Position numbers and translations under genes: made by a program. 16,405 nt of DNA from assembly GCA_029259975.1 (NCBI GenBank), contig JAJDEE010000132.1, positions 1 to 16,405 of the forward strand. Reading direction: 5' to 3'. Position 1 is the stretch's first letter. Each line of letters starts with the position of its first letter. The notes below the pieces were generated by a model that searched no databases, had not been told where the DNA came from, and was given only the letters and a program-made list of their open reading frames with translations. This document shows, in pieces, positions 1-6,605 of the stretch. The DNA is from Planctomycetota bacterium. Its GTDB lineage: Bacteria > Planctomycetota > Planctomycetia > Pirellulales > Lacipirellulaceae.

Positions 1-1
1 G

Positions 2-427
2 ATTACTGACAAAAAGCACCTAGAAGAGGCCGTGTCGGCGATGACGGAAATCACTGGCCAGAAGCCTCAGGTTTGCAAAGCCCGCAAGTCGGTGGCTGCT
101 TTTAAGCTACGCGAAGGATATCCGATAGGCTGCAAGGTGACTTTGCGAGGCGCGCGGATGTATGAGTTCCTCGACCGTTTGATTTCGTTGGCTCTGCCTC
201 GGGTACGTGACTTTCGCGGTTTGAAGCCAACCGCATTTGATCGCCGAGGGAACTACAGCCTTGGTCTAAGCGAACTACTAGTGTTTCCTGAGCTAAACCC
301 AGACAAATACCTGCGGCAGCAGGGTATGAATATTGCCCTGTGTAGCACGACTGATTCAGATGATGAAGCCCGTGAACTATTGCGTGGTTTCGGAATGCCG
401 TTCCAAACAGAAGATACAGCAGCATAA
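2..427 (+). CDS. rplE: 50S ribosomal protein L5, 5'-truncated by the window
   Basis: This is the C-terminal 141 residues of L5, the 5S-rRNA-binding protein of the large-subunit central protuberance. The frame is open from base 2, so the start codon lies to the left of the window; family members are about 180 residues, so roughly 40 are missing. Recognisable L5 blocks in order are ITGQKP, FKLREGYPIGCKVTLRG, MYEFLDRL, LPRVRDFRG, FDRRGNYSLGL and, near the end, DDEARELLRGFGMPF. The internal GTG at 32 is not the start, because the L5-like sequence IxDKKHLEEA continues upstream of it. The next gene is rpsN, as expected for the spc operon. Confidence 0.96.
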   Translation: MTDKKHLEEAVSAMTEITGQKPQVCKARKSVAAFKLREGYPIGCKVTLRGARMYEFLDRLISLALPRVRDFRGLKPTAFDRRGNYSLGLSELLVFPELNPDKYLRQQGMNIALCSTTDSDDEARELLRGFGMPFQTEDTAA

Positions 428-433
428 AGCAAA

Positions 434-503
434 GAGGTGGGATGTGTTGGGTGGATGATGGCGGAATTGCCAGCCACTCGCCACCAGCCACCGACCACTA
501 CCG
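434..503 (+). repeat. Degenerate 7-nt repeat array in the rplE-rpsN spacer
   Basis: From 434 the spacer reads as G-rich heptamers (gaggtgg, gatgtgt, tgggtgg, atgatgg). After a short centre near 462-468 it becomes C-rich heptamers (gccagcc, actcgcc, accagcc, accgacc). The second half is roughly the complement of the first, so a weak hairpin is possible; the best core is tggc/gcca around 458-472. The array runs straight into the rpsN ribosome binding site. The 7-nt phasing is clear in the right half and loose in the left half. Confidence 0.6.
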
Positions 504-509
504 AAAGGA
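503..509 (+). promoter_or_regulatory. Ribosome binding site that fixes the rpsN GTG start
   Basis: The sequence gaaagga lies 11 nt before the GTG at 521. An upstream in-frame ATG at 437 would add 28 residues encoded by repeat sequence and unrelated to S14, so the GTG start is preferred. Confidence 0.65.
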
Positions 510-520
510 AAGCAACCGAC

Positions 521-706
521 GTGGCGAGTAAATCAAAAATTGCCAAAGCGCTGAGAGAGCCGAAGTATTCGTCACGACGCGAATCGCGTTGTCGCATTTG
601 TGGCCGACCTAGGGCAGTTTATCGCAAGTTCGGCATCTGTCGGATTTGCTTTCGTGAATTGGCCGACCAAGGCGTTATTCCAGGTGTAAAAAAGGCAAGC
701 TGGTAA
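521..706 (+). CDS. rpsN: 30S ribosomal protein S14, zinc-binding (type Z)
   Basis: S14 sits in the 30S head and contacts 16S rRNA. The product is 61 residues from the GTG at 521, the standard length of the short zinc form. A zinc knuckle is visible: C24 and C27 (RCRIC), C40 and C43 (CRIC), around the conserved GRPRAVYRKFGICRICFREL block. The C-terminus GVKKASW is diagnostic. The start is GTG, supported by the Shine-Dalgarno at 503-509 and by protein length; the longer reading from 437 is rejected. It lies between rplE and rpsH as in the canonical spc operon. The zinc form means it needs no alternative start or partner to fill the head site. Confidence 0.96.
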   Translation: MASKSKIAKALREPKYSSRRESRCRICGRPRAVYRKFGICRICFRELADQGVIPGVKKASW

Positions 707-711
707 GAAAG

Positions 712-770
712 AAATGGCGAAGCACGAATGACGAGCAGAAATTGGGTTCGTTATTCATTTTTCGCCATTC
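712..770 (+). repeat. Long imperfect inverted repeat between rpsN and rpsH
   Basis: Bases 712-734 and 748-770 can pair over 23 positions with 18 Watson-Crick and 2 G-U pairs around a 13-nt loop. The arms share the motifs aatggcgaa and gaatgacga. There is no T-run after it and it lies inside the operon, so it is not an obvious terminator. The gaatgacga motif recurs in the rpsK-rpsD spacer. Confidence 0.7.
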
Positions 771-799
771 AACAAAAGTGGTATTGAAACCCATTTGGG

Positions 800-813
800 A
801 ATTTAAGCATTAT
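800..813 (+). repeat. 14-nt direct repeat, copy 1, overlapping the rpsH start
   Basis: The sequence aatttaagcattat occurs here and again exactly at 1257-1270. The two copies lie just before and just after rpsH. Copy 1 includes the first two bases of the rpsH start codon. Confidence 0.75.
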
Positions 814-1213
814 GATGACAGATCCGATCGCTGACATGCTTACTCGCATCCGCAATGCTGTGCGCATTGAACGGCCGATCGTCCAAATGCCTCACTCGAA
901 AGTGAAGCGTGGCGTGGCTGAGGTGCTCAAGCGTGAAGGCTACATTTGGGATTGGCACGAGCAAGATGCCCAAGATGCACCTGGCAAAGAGCTATGCATC
1001 GACTTGAAGTACGGGCCAAACGGTGAACGCGTGATTCGGCACATCAAGCGAGTGAGCAAGCCTGGCCGTCGTGTTTACAGTCGAGCTAACGGCTTGAAGC
1101 CCATTTTGAATGGCCTAGGGATCTCCATTATTAGCACCAGTCGTGGAATGGTGAGCGATCGTGAGGCTCGCCAGAAAAACCTAGGCGGCGAAGTGCTTTG
1201 CGAGTTGTGGTAG
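812..1213 (+). CDS. rpsH: 30S ribosomal protein S8
   Basis: S8 binds the central domain of 16S rRNA and, in other bacteria, also represses spc-operon translation. The product is 133 residues, usual family length. It begins MMTDPIADMLTRIRNA and contains the C-terminal signature STSRGMVSDREAR (residues 108-120) and the ending GGEVLCELW, all standard for S8. Two tandem ATG codons at 812 and 815 could both serve; the MM form is common in this family. The Shine-Dalgarno is weak (ggga at 797-800), inside a small palindrome cccatttggg (790-799). The gene is bracketed by the 14-nt repeat at 800-813 and 1257-1270. A regulatory S8 target was not identified in the window. Confidence 0.96.
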   Translation: MMTDPIADMLTRIRNAVRIERPIVQMPHSKVKRGVAEVLKREGYIWDWHEQDAQDAPGKELCIDLKYGPNGERVIRHIKRVSKPGRRVYSRANGLKPILNGLGISIISTSRGMVSDREARQKNLGGEVLCELW

Positions 1214-1223
1214 TGATGAAGAC

Positions 1224-1298
1224 CTCGGCTCTGCCGAGAGAGTGGCTAAGCGAAGTAATTTAAGCATTATTTGAAGCATCCCCTGGAAAAACCCAGGG
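1224..1298 (+). repeat. rpsH-rplF spacer with two small hairpins
   Basis: The spacer holds a 6-bp stem with a 3-nt loop (ctcggc 1224-1229, gccgag 1233-1238). It also holds a 6-bp stem with an A-rich 6-nt loop (ccctgg 1281-1286, ccaggg 1293-1298). Between them lies the second copy of the 14-nt repeat (1257-1270). Neither hairpin has a following T-run, so they look like processing or pausing structures rather than terminators. Function is unknown. Confidence 0.55.
1257..1270 (+). repeat. 14-nt direct repeat, copy 2, downstream of rpsH
   Basis: Exact copy of aatttaagcattat from 800-813. Flanking bases differ, so the repeat is limited to 14 nt. Confidence 0.75.
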
Positions 1299-1320
1299 CA
1301 CTATACATTCGGTAAATTCC

Positions 1321-1863
1321 ATGTCCAGAATTGGTAAAAAACCTATAACGATCCCGTCGGGCGTCAAAGTGAACGTCACCGACCAGGAGATCACTGTCGA
1401 AGGCAAGCTCGGGAAACTGGTTTGGAGCCATCGCTCCGAAGTTTCTGTTGCCGTTGATGAAGAGGCCAAGTCGGTTGTCGTCTCTCGTTTCAAGGACGAT
1501 CGTGAAGGCCGAGCATTGCATGGGCTAACGCGAGCTTTGATTCAAAACATGGTGATTGGTGTCTCGGAAGGCTACGAGAAAAAGCTCGAGATCCATGGTG
1601 TTGGCTACTTAGCTGCTGTCCAGGGTGATACGCTCCAGCTTCGCGTTGGCTTTGCAAACGAAATTCACAAAAAGATCCCAGCTGGCTTGGAAGTTACCTG
1701 TCCGGACCAGACGCACGTAGTGATCAAGGGGATCGACAAGCAAAAAGTGGGCCAATTTGCGGCAGAAGCTCGTGCTGTTCGTAAACCTGAGCCTTACAAG
1801 GGCAAAGGTGTTCACTACGAAGGCGAACAAATTCGACGTAAGGCCGGCAAGACAGCCAAGTAA
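1321..1863 (+). CDS. rplF: 50S ribosomal protein L6
   Basis: L6 lies near the GTPase-associated region of the 50S subunit and binds 23S rRNA. The product is 180 residues, the usual length, with the N-terminus MSRIGKKPITIPSGVKV, the mid-protein HGLTRALIQNMVIGVSEGY block (67-85) and the C-terminal rRNA-binding signature PEPYKGKGVHYEGE (156-169). The two duplicated L6 folds span roughly residues 1-80 and 85-175. The ATG at 1321 matches the family start, though the Shine-Dalgarno is poor. It keeps its usual place between rpsH and rplR. Confidence 0.97.
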   Translation: MSRIGKKPITIPSGVKVNVTDQEITVEGKLGKLVWSHRSEVSVAVDEEAKSVVVSRFKDDREGRALHGLTRALIQNMVIGVSEGYEKKLEIHGVGYLAAVQGDTLQLRVGFANEIHKKIPAGLEVTCPDQTHVVIKGIDKQKVGQFAAEARAVRKPEPYKGKGVHYEGEQIRRKAGKTAK

Positions 1864-1891
1864 GCTAGGCTGGCGTCGCATTGGCGTCATC

Positions 1892-1915
1892 TGCCAAGGC
1901 AAATGCCAAGGCAAA
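1892..1915 (+). repeat. Two tandem copies of a 12-nt unit in the rplF-rplR spacer
   Basis: The unit tgccaaggcaaa is repeated exactly at 1892-1903 and 1904-1915. Just upstream, tggcgtc occurs twice (1871 and 1882). The core tgccaaggca is near-palindromic, so each copy can form a tiny stem. No known element is recognised. Confidence 0.7.
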
Positions 1916-1969
1916 TTAGAACCCAAAAACATAATCAGCTACCAGAAGAAGTTTGAGAGATAAAAGGTC

Positions 1970-2338
1970 ATGGACCATAACAAAGCAGTTGGAAAACAAC
2001 GGACCCGACGCCGTTTTCGAGTTCGCAAAAGCTTGCGTGGCACGCCAGAGCGTCCTCGTCTTTGTGTGTCGCGGAGTCATCGCAATATTGCTGCCCAGAT
2101 TATCGACGACATTGCCGGTAAGACACTGGCCAGTGCTTCAACCGCTGACAAGAGTTTGTCCAAGTCAGTAAAGTACGGTGGCAACGCGGATGCTGCTCAG
2201 GCAGTTGGTAAGGCGATTGCTGAGTTGGCAACCAAGGCCGGAGTCACAGAGGTCTGTTTTGATCGTGGTGCTTGCAAGTATCATGGTCGTGTGGCGGCTT
2301 TGGCTAACGCGGCTCGCGAAGCCGGACTGAAATTTTAA
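1970..2338 (+). CDS. rplR: 50S ribosomal protein L18
   Basis: L18 binds 5S rRNA with L5 and L25 at the central protuberance. The product is 122 residues, usual length. It has the basic N-terminus (KQRTRRRFRVRKSLRGT), the PRLCVSRSHRNIAAQIIDD strand block and the C-terminal FDRGACKYHGRVAALANAAREAGLKF ending typical of the family. The ATG at 1970 follows a Shine-Dalgarno-like aaaagg at about 1963-1967. An overlapping frame from 1953 shows no family resemblance. It lies upstream of rpsE as expected. Confidence 0.97.
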   Translation: MDHNKAVGKQRTRRRFRVRKSLRGTPERPRLCVSRSHRNIAAQIIDDIAGKTLASASTADKSLSKSVKYGGNADAAQAVGKAIAELATKAGVTEVCFDRGACKYHGRVAALANAAREAGLKF

Positions 2339-2375
2339 GTATTAGATTGTCAATTTTGACGGGAGTAAATCCAGC

Positions 2376-2897
2376 GTGGCTACAGGGTCTCGAAAAAAAC
2401 GTCGCGAAAAAAAGAACGACGAAAAGCGCAGCGGAGAGCTGCTAGAAAAAGTCGTGAAGATTAAACGCTGCTCGGCGGTCGTCAAAGGGGGCCGGCGATT
2501 TAGTTTTGCTGCAATGGTTGTGATCGGCGACGGGAAAGGCAAGGTTGGCTGGGGCTACGGCAAAGCCAACGAAGTTCCGCCTAGCGTCGAGAAAGCGGTC
2601 AAAGAAGGCATGCGCAGCATGATCGATATTTCGCTGGACGAAGGTACTATTCCGCACACGGTCAAAGGCCGATTTGGCGCCGCCCAGGTTATTTTGGTGC
2701 CCGCCACCTCTGGTACGGGTGTGATTGCTGGGGCTGCCGTCCGAGCGGTTTGCGAAGCAGCTGGCATTCATGATATTTTGACCAAGAGTTTTGGATCGAA
2801 CAATCCAGTCACCTTGGTCAAAGCAACAATCGCTGCTCTCGAGCAGCTGCGACCTAAGTTTGATGTTGAACGCCTGCGAGGAGTAACCTTGTCATGA
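2376..2897 (+). CDS. rpsE: 30S ribosomal protein S5
   Basis: S5 acts in 30S decoding fidelity and mRNA unwinding at the entry site. The product is 173 residues. An RNA-binding N-terminal domain has the block FSFAAMVVIGDGKGKVGWGYGKANEVP (43-69), and the C-terminal domain includes LVPATSGTGVIAGAAVRAVCEAAG and FGSNNPVTLVKATIAAL. The start is GTG, preceded by gggag at 2361-2365 at 10 nt. The first 30 residues are very basic. The stop overlaps the rplO start in an ATGA tetranucleotide, which suggests translational coupling. The usual next gene, rpmD (L30), is absent. Confidence 0.97.
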   Translation: MATGSRKKRREKKNDEKRSGELLEKVVKIKRCSAVVKGGRRFSFAAMVVIGDGKGKVGWGYGKANEVPPSVEKAVKEGMRSMIDISLDEGTIPHTVKGRFGAAQVILVPATSGTGVIAGAAVRAVCEAAGIHDILTKSFGSNNPVTLVKATIAALEQLRPKFDVERLRGVTLS

Positions 2898-3406
2898 TTC
2901 TCAATGATGTTCATCGCGGGATTAAGAAACACAAGAAGCGAAAGCGGATTGGACGTGGTCCAGGTTCTGGTCATGGCAAGACGTCAGGGCGAGGCCATAA
3001 AGGTCAGGGGTCTCGCTCGGGTTCATCTAGCCACCCAACGTTCCAAGGGGGTACGATGCCGATGGTGCGTCGGGTTCCCAAGCGAGGTTTCAATAATCGC
3101 TGGGGCCTTACTGTGGCAGTGGTCAACTTGGGCCAGATCGATCGGGCTTTTTCTGCTGGAGAGGAAGTTTCGCTGGAATCGCTGGCTGCCAAGAATTTGG
3201 CCAAAGGCCGGTTTGATGTGCTGAAAGTGTTAGGGGATGGCGAGTTGAGCAAGAAGCTTAAGATCTCGGCGCATCGCTTTAGCAAATCGGCTGTTGAGAA
3301 GATCGAAAAGTCAGGCAGCGAGTTAATCGTACTTGCTGGCAAGACTCCGGTAAAAGAAAAGCAGCGTGCCAAGAAACTTCAAGCTAAAAAACAGAAAGCC
3401 ACATAA
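2894..3406 (+). CDS. rplO: 50S ribosomal protein L15
   Basis: L15 is a late-assembly 50S protein with a long basic N-terminal extension that penetrates 23S rRNA. The product is 170 residues. The glycine- and arginine-rich N-terminus (RIGRGPGSGHGKTSGRGHKGQ), the PMVRRVPKRGFNN block and the C-terminal SGSELIVLAGK strand are diagnostic. The C-terminus ends in a lysine-rich tail (KQRAKKLQAKKQKAT), longer than in many homologues. A good Shine-Dalgarno (gaggag, 2878-2883) lies inside rpsE. It directly follows rpsE by a 4-nt overlap, with rpmD missing between them. Confidence 0.97.
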   Translation: MILNDVHRGIKKHKKRKRIGRGPGSGHGKTSGRGHKGQGSRSGSSSHPTFQGGTMPMVRRVPKRGFNNRWGLTVAVVNLGQIDRAFSAGEEVSLESLAAKNLAKGRFDVLKVLGDGELSKKLKISAHRFSKSAVEKIEKSGSELIVLAGKTPVKEKQRAKKLQAKKQKAT

Positions 3407-3450
3407 TTGCACCTTTGTCATGTCGCAGGTGTAACGCTTAAGGATTCGCC

Positions 3451-4845
3451 ATGTGGGAAAAGTTAAGAGTTGTCTGGCAGATTACTGAGCTGCGCCGCAA
3501 AATCTTGCTAACGCTTGGGCTGCTGGCTGTCTATCGGCTTGGATTTCAAATTCGACTGCCGATCGTTGATGCCGATGCCGTTAAGGCAGCGGCGAGCGCT
3601 ACGGGTGGAGTTGCCGATGTGTTGCGCACGGTGGCCGTATTTAGTGCCAGTCAACTGAATCAGGTCACGATCTTTGGCTTGGGCATCATGCCCTATATCT
3701 CAGCGTCTATTATCTTTCAGCTGCTGGGTAGTGTGGTCCCCTCGCTCGAAGCTCTGCAGAAAGAAGGCGAGGCAGGCCGCAAAAAAATCAACGAATATAC
3801 ACGCTACGCGACCGTCGCGATTTGCGTGATACAAAGTGCTATTTATGTGAAGTCGTACATCATCCCGGGAGGGATGGTCCACTCGGCTTACCTCAATGAG
3901 GCGGGGGCACTTGGTTTTGGTTGGTTTACCGTTGCTGTGCTGACCATGACCGCTGGGACGGTCTTTTTGATGTGGATCGGCGAGCAAATTGACGAGTTTG
4001 GCATCGGCAACGGTATCAGCTTGCTGATTATGGCCGGTATTTTGGCGGCTATGCCTGGTGCTGGTTTTGACTTGCTGAAGCAGTCGTCGCTAGAGCTTGG
4101 CGGTGGGCCTGGCGGAAAGTTGGGGGTCGAGCACCTGTTGTTGTTGGCCACGATGTTTGTGGCGGTCGTGGTTGGTGTAGTTTACATCACACTCGGCCAA
4201 CGCCGAATTCCCATGCAGAGTGCCAAGCACGTGCGTGGTCGGAAGGTGTATGGCGGAACTCGGCAGTATCTGCCCCTTAAAGTGAACCAAGCTGGCGTGA
4301 TGCCCATTATCTTTGCTAGTAGCCTCTTGATACTGCCCACTTTGATACTGAGTCCGCTATCCAAGATGGAATGGAAGCCGGGCGGTTTTGCGGAGCGGTT
4401 CTTTGGCATGGCCAGTGACGCATTTTCTTACGGTTCGATGTTTCACATCCTGTTTAACGTGGCCCTGATTTATTTTTTCTGTTTCTTCTGGACTGCGATT
4501 CAATTCAATCCGAAAGATGTTTCAGAGAACTTGAAGAGCTACGGTTCGTTCATTCCCGGTTATCGACCTGGGAAGCGGACGGCCGACTATTTAGAAAAAG
4601 TCATGTTTCGCATCACTTACGTTGGGGCAGGTTTCCTAGCGTTTGTGGCAATTATTCCGACGTTGATCTCAAATTCGATTGGTGTTTCACCAATGGTTGC
4701 TAGCTTTTACGGTGGCACTGGTTTGTTAATCGCTGTCAGCGTGGCATTCGACCTTGTTCAGAAGATCGACAGTCACCTCGTCATGCGGAACTATTCTGGT
4801 TTGCTGGAAAAATCGTCCGGTTCGTCCGGTGGTCCTTCGATTTGA
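3451..4845 (+). CDS. secY: Preprotein translocase subunit SecY
   Basis: SecY is the inner-membrane channel of the Sec translocon, working with SecE/SecG and SecA or the ribosome. The 464-residue length is somewhat above the common 430-440. Family blocks are present: TIFGLGIMPYISASIIFQLL (73-92), EGEAGRKKINEYTRY (105-119), GIGNGISLLIMAGI (184-197), the cytosolic loop QRRIPMQSAKHVRG (250-263), and FNPKDVSENLKSYGSFIPGYRPG (352-374). About ten hydrophobic segments are visible. The C-terminus after the last segment is a short Ser/Gly-rich tail (KSSGSSGGPSI). ATG 3451 is supported by taagga at 3439-3444. It sits between rplO and adk as in many spc operons. Confidence 0.97.
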   Translation: MWEKLRVVWQITELRRKILLTLGLLAVYRLGFQIRLPIVDADAVKAAASATGGVADVLRTVAVFSASQLNQVTIFGLGIMPYISASIIFQLLGSVVPSLEALQKEGEAGRKKINEYTRYATVAICVIQSAIYVKSYIIPGGMVHSAYLNEAGALGFGWFTVAVLTMTAGTVFLMWIGEQIDEFGIGNGISLLIMAGILAAMPGAGFDLLKQSSLELGGGPGGKLGVEHLLLLATMFVAVVVGVVYITLGQRRIPMQSAKHVRGRKVYGGTRQYLPLKVNQAGVMPIIFASSLLILPTLILSPLSKMEWKPGGFAERFFGMASDAFSYGSMFHILFNVALIYFFCFFWTAIQFNPKDVSENLKSYGSFIPGYRPGKRTADYLEKVMFRITYVGAGFLAFVAIIPTLISNSIGVSPMVASFYGGTGLLIAVSVAFDLVQKIDSHLVMRNYSGLLEKSSGSSGGPSI

Positions 4846-4887
4846 GTTGCAGCCTATTGGTTGTTGGCATAGGGGGCCATCTGGGCC

Positions 4888-5451
4888 ATGAGGATCGTAT
4901 TGATAGGGCCGCCTGGTGCTGGCAAAGGGACGCAGTCGGTATTGCTGGCTGAGAAACTTCAAGTCCCCCATCTCTCGACGGGCGAGATTCTACGCGCTGC
5001 TTGTGCAGAGCAGACCGACATAGGTCATCAAGTCGGGGAGTTCATGCAGCAAGGGCAGTTGGTGCCCGATGGCATTGTGCAGAAAATCGTTTTCAAAGAG
5101 CTTAGCTCGCTGGCATGTAAATCGGGCTATATCTTGGACGGTTTTCCTCGTACTGTTCCGCAGGCCAGGGAGTTCGACGCTTGGCTGGAACGAAGTGGCA
5201 GCTCGCTTTCGCTCGTGTTGCAGTTTTGTGTTACGGAAGAGATATTGTTGAAACGGCTTGCCGATCGCGGACGGGCGGACGACGATCGAGATGTTATCCA
5301 TAAACGGATGCAGCAATACGAGGATCTGACGCGCCCACTTCTGGAATACTACCAAAATCACGGTGTTTTACACACGATCCACGGCGGCGAAGGTTCCGCT
5401 GAAGATGTGTTTGCAAAGATCGAAAAGATCGTCGATAATGCTCCTGCTTAA
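4888..5451 (+). CDS. adk: Adenylate kinase, short-LID form
   Basis: Adk converts ATP plus AMP to two ADP in the cytoplasm. The 187-residue product has the Walker A loop GPPGAGKGT (7-15), the AMP-site motif STGEILRAA (30-38, where many homologues have STGDMLR), the DGFPRT motif (84-89) and the LID boundary RLADRGRADDDR (123-134). There is no long LID insert and no Cys4 zinc LID, so this is the short variant. R36, R88 and the arginines at 129, 134 and 140 are plausible phosphate contacts. The Shine-Dalgarno is weak. Its position between secY and map matches the conserved order. Confidence 0.95.
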   Translation: MRIVLIGPPGAGKGTQSVLLAEKLQVPHLSTGEILRAACAEQTDIGHQVGEFMQQGQLVPDGIVQKIVFKELSSLACKSGYILDGFPRTVPQAREFDAWLERSGSSLSLVLQFCVTEEILLKRLADRGRADDDRDVIHKRMQQYEDLTRPLLEYYQNHGVLHTIHGGEGSAEDVFAKIEKIVDNAPA

Positions 5452-5507
5452 TGGAGCTTTCCGGTGTGGCCCAATAATGCGGGCACGTATCAAAACGAAG
5501 TGATTGC

Positions 5508-6338
5508 ATGAAACAAGACTCTCATCGTATTGAATTGAAATCGAATCGCGAGATTGGTTTGATGCGCCAGGCGGGCCTTGCTGTTTGGCAAGCCCATCAG
5601 ATCGCTGCCAAGATGGTTGCCCCCGGTGTGTCGACAGCAGAGATTGACCGCGCATTTGAGGAGCACTTCGATCGCCTCGGCGCGAAACCTCTGTTCAAGA
5701 ACTATCCGAATAGTACCCGTGGCAAGCGGCCATTTCCGGCGGTGACATGCATGTCGATCAACGAGGCGGTCGTGCATGGAATTCCCAGCGAGAAGCCGCT
5801 CGAAGAGGGCGATATTGTCAGTATCGACACGGGCTGTTTGCTCAACGGTTGGTGTGGTGATGCGGCGGTGACTTACCCGGTTGGCGAGATCGCTGCTGAC
5901 GTTCAGCATCTGCTCGACGTGACTAGCGGTGTCCTGGCACTTGCCATTGACGAACTTACTCACAAGAGTCATTGGAGCCAGATTGCGGCATTAATGGCCC
6001 AGTATGTATCGGACCACGGTTTTTCGACGGTCGAGTGTTTTGTTGGCCATGGTATTGGTCGCGAGATGCACGAGGACCCGCAGGTGCCAAATTTCTCGAG
6101 TCGTTCGCTGCGGAGTAGCGGTGATTTTGCTATTCAGCCCGGGCTGGTGATAGCAATCGAGCCGATGGTGAACATGGGTACCAAGCGGGTCAAACTGTTG
6201 CGTGATCAGTGGACTCAAATCACGGCTGACAAACGGCCGAGTGCACATTTCGAGCATACGGTCGCAATAACCGATAACGGGCCAGTCATTTTGACCAAAG
6301 CCCCCACGCCCGCCGAAATGGCAGGATTAGCCAGCTAG
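5508..6338 (+). CDS. map: Type I methionine aminopeptidase
   Basis: This metalloenzyme removes the initiator methionine from nascent proteins. All five expected metal ligands are visible by alignment to the E. coli enzyme from memory: D107 (SIDTG), D118 (GD), H181 (GHGIG), E218 (IEPM) and E249 (FEHT). H90 (VVHGIP) and H188 (MHEDP) match the substrate-side histidines. The 276-residue length fits the family, with a slightly long N-terminus and a short extra tail. The start at 5508 lies 56 nt after adk. infA, which follows map in many bacteria, is absent; a 150-nt spacer with a hairpin and candidate promoter follows instead. Confidence 0.96.
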   Translation: MKQDSHRIELKSNREIGLMRQAGLAVWQAHQIAAKMVAPGVSTAEIDRAFEEHFDRLGAKPLFKNYPNSTRGKRPFPAVTCMSINEAVVHGIPSEKPLEEGDIVSIDTGCLLNGWCGDAAVTYPVGEIAADVQHLLDVTSGVLALAIDELTHKSHWSQIAALMAQYVSDHGFSTVECFVGHGIGREMHEDPQVPNFSSRSLRSSGDFAIQPGLVIAIEPMVNMGTKRVKLLRDQWTQITADKRPSAHFEHTVAITDNGPVILTKAPTPAEMAGLAS

Positions 6339-6371
6339 ACCTCCGCCAAGTTGCCGAAGTCGGATAAAAAC

Positions 6372-6403
6372 GGCACCGGCAAAAAAATGGCCGGTCTCTT
6401 GCC
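6372..6403 (+). terminator. Weak terminator-like hairpin after map
   Basis: The stem accggc (6375-6380) / gccggt (6390-6395) has an A-rich 9-nt loop, and ggca/tgcc can pair further out with bulges. It is followed by tctcttgcc, not by a clean T-run, so termination would be partial or absent. Its position between the spc-like and alpha-like gene blocks makes attenuation plausible. Confidence 0.35.
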
Positions 6404-6412
6404 CAGTAGCCC

Positions 6413-6442
6413 TTGTCTCCCAGGCCCTTGACAGGCTATATT
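6413..6442 (+). promoter_or_regulatory. Candidate sigma-70-type promoter upstream of rpmJ
   Basis: A TTGTCT -35-like box (6413-6418) and a TATATT -10-like box (6437-6442) are separated by 18 nt. A perfect TTGACA also lies at 6428-6433 but has no -10 at the right distance. The site lies about 45 nt before rpmJ, in one of the longer spacers of the cluster. This is sequence resemblance only. Confidence 0.35.
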
Positions 6443-6488
6443 CATACGTTTCGCCAAATGTGGTTGTCGTTAACTAGGGAACAGTGGA

Positions 6489-6602
6489 ATGAAGGTTCGA
6501 GCCAGTGTTAAACGCATCTGCGACAAGTGCAAAGTTGTGCGTCGTCGTGGAGTGGTTTACATAGTTTGCAGCAATCCCCGGCATAAGCAGCGGCAAGGCT
6601 AA
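6489..6602 (+). CDS. rpmJ: 50S ribosomal protein L36, zinc form
   Basis: L36 is the smallest 50S protein and stabilises 23S rRNA near the peptidyl-transferase side. The 37-residue product begins MKVRASVKRICDKCK and ends NPRHKQRQG, with the complete zinc set C11, C14, C27 and H32, so it is the zinc-binding (C+) version. An agggA Shine-Dalgarno (6476-6480) lies 8 nt upstream of the ATG. It is too short for ordinary ORF thresholds but certain by motif. It keeps its place upstream of rpsM, while infA, its common upstream neighbour, is not there. Confidence 0.96.
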   Translation: MKVRASVKRICDKCKVVRRRGVVYIVCSNPRHKQRQG

Positions 6603-6605
6603 GGG

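Noticed and set aside
437..520. Upstream ATG extension of rpsN by 28 residues
   Set aside because: The extension is encoded by the heptamer array, is unlike S14, and the GTG at 521 has a ribosome binding site and gives the standard 61 residues.
1271..1307. Promoter-like TTGAAG and TATACA boxes before rplF
   Set aside because: The spacing of about 25 nt is too long for a sigma-70 promoter, and the site is in mid-operon.
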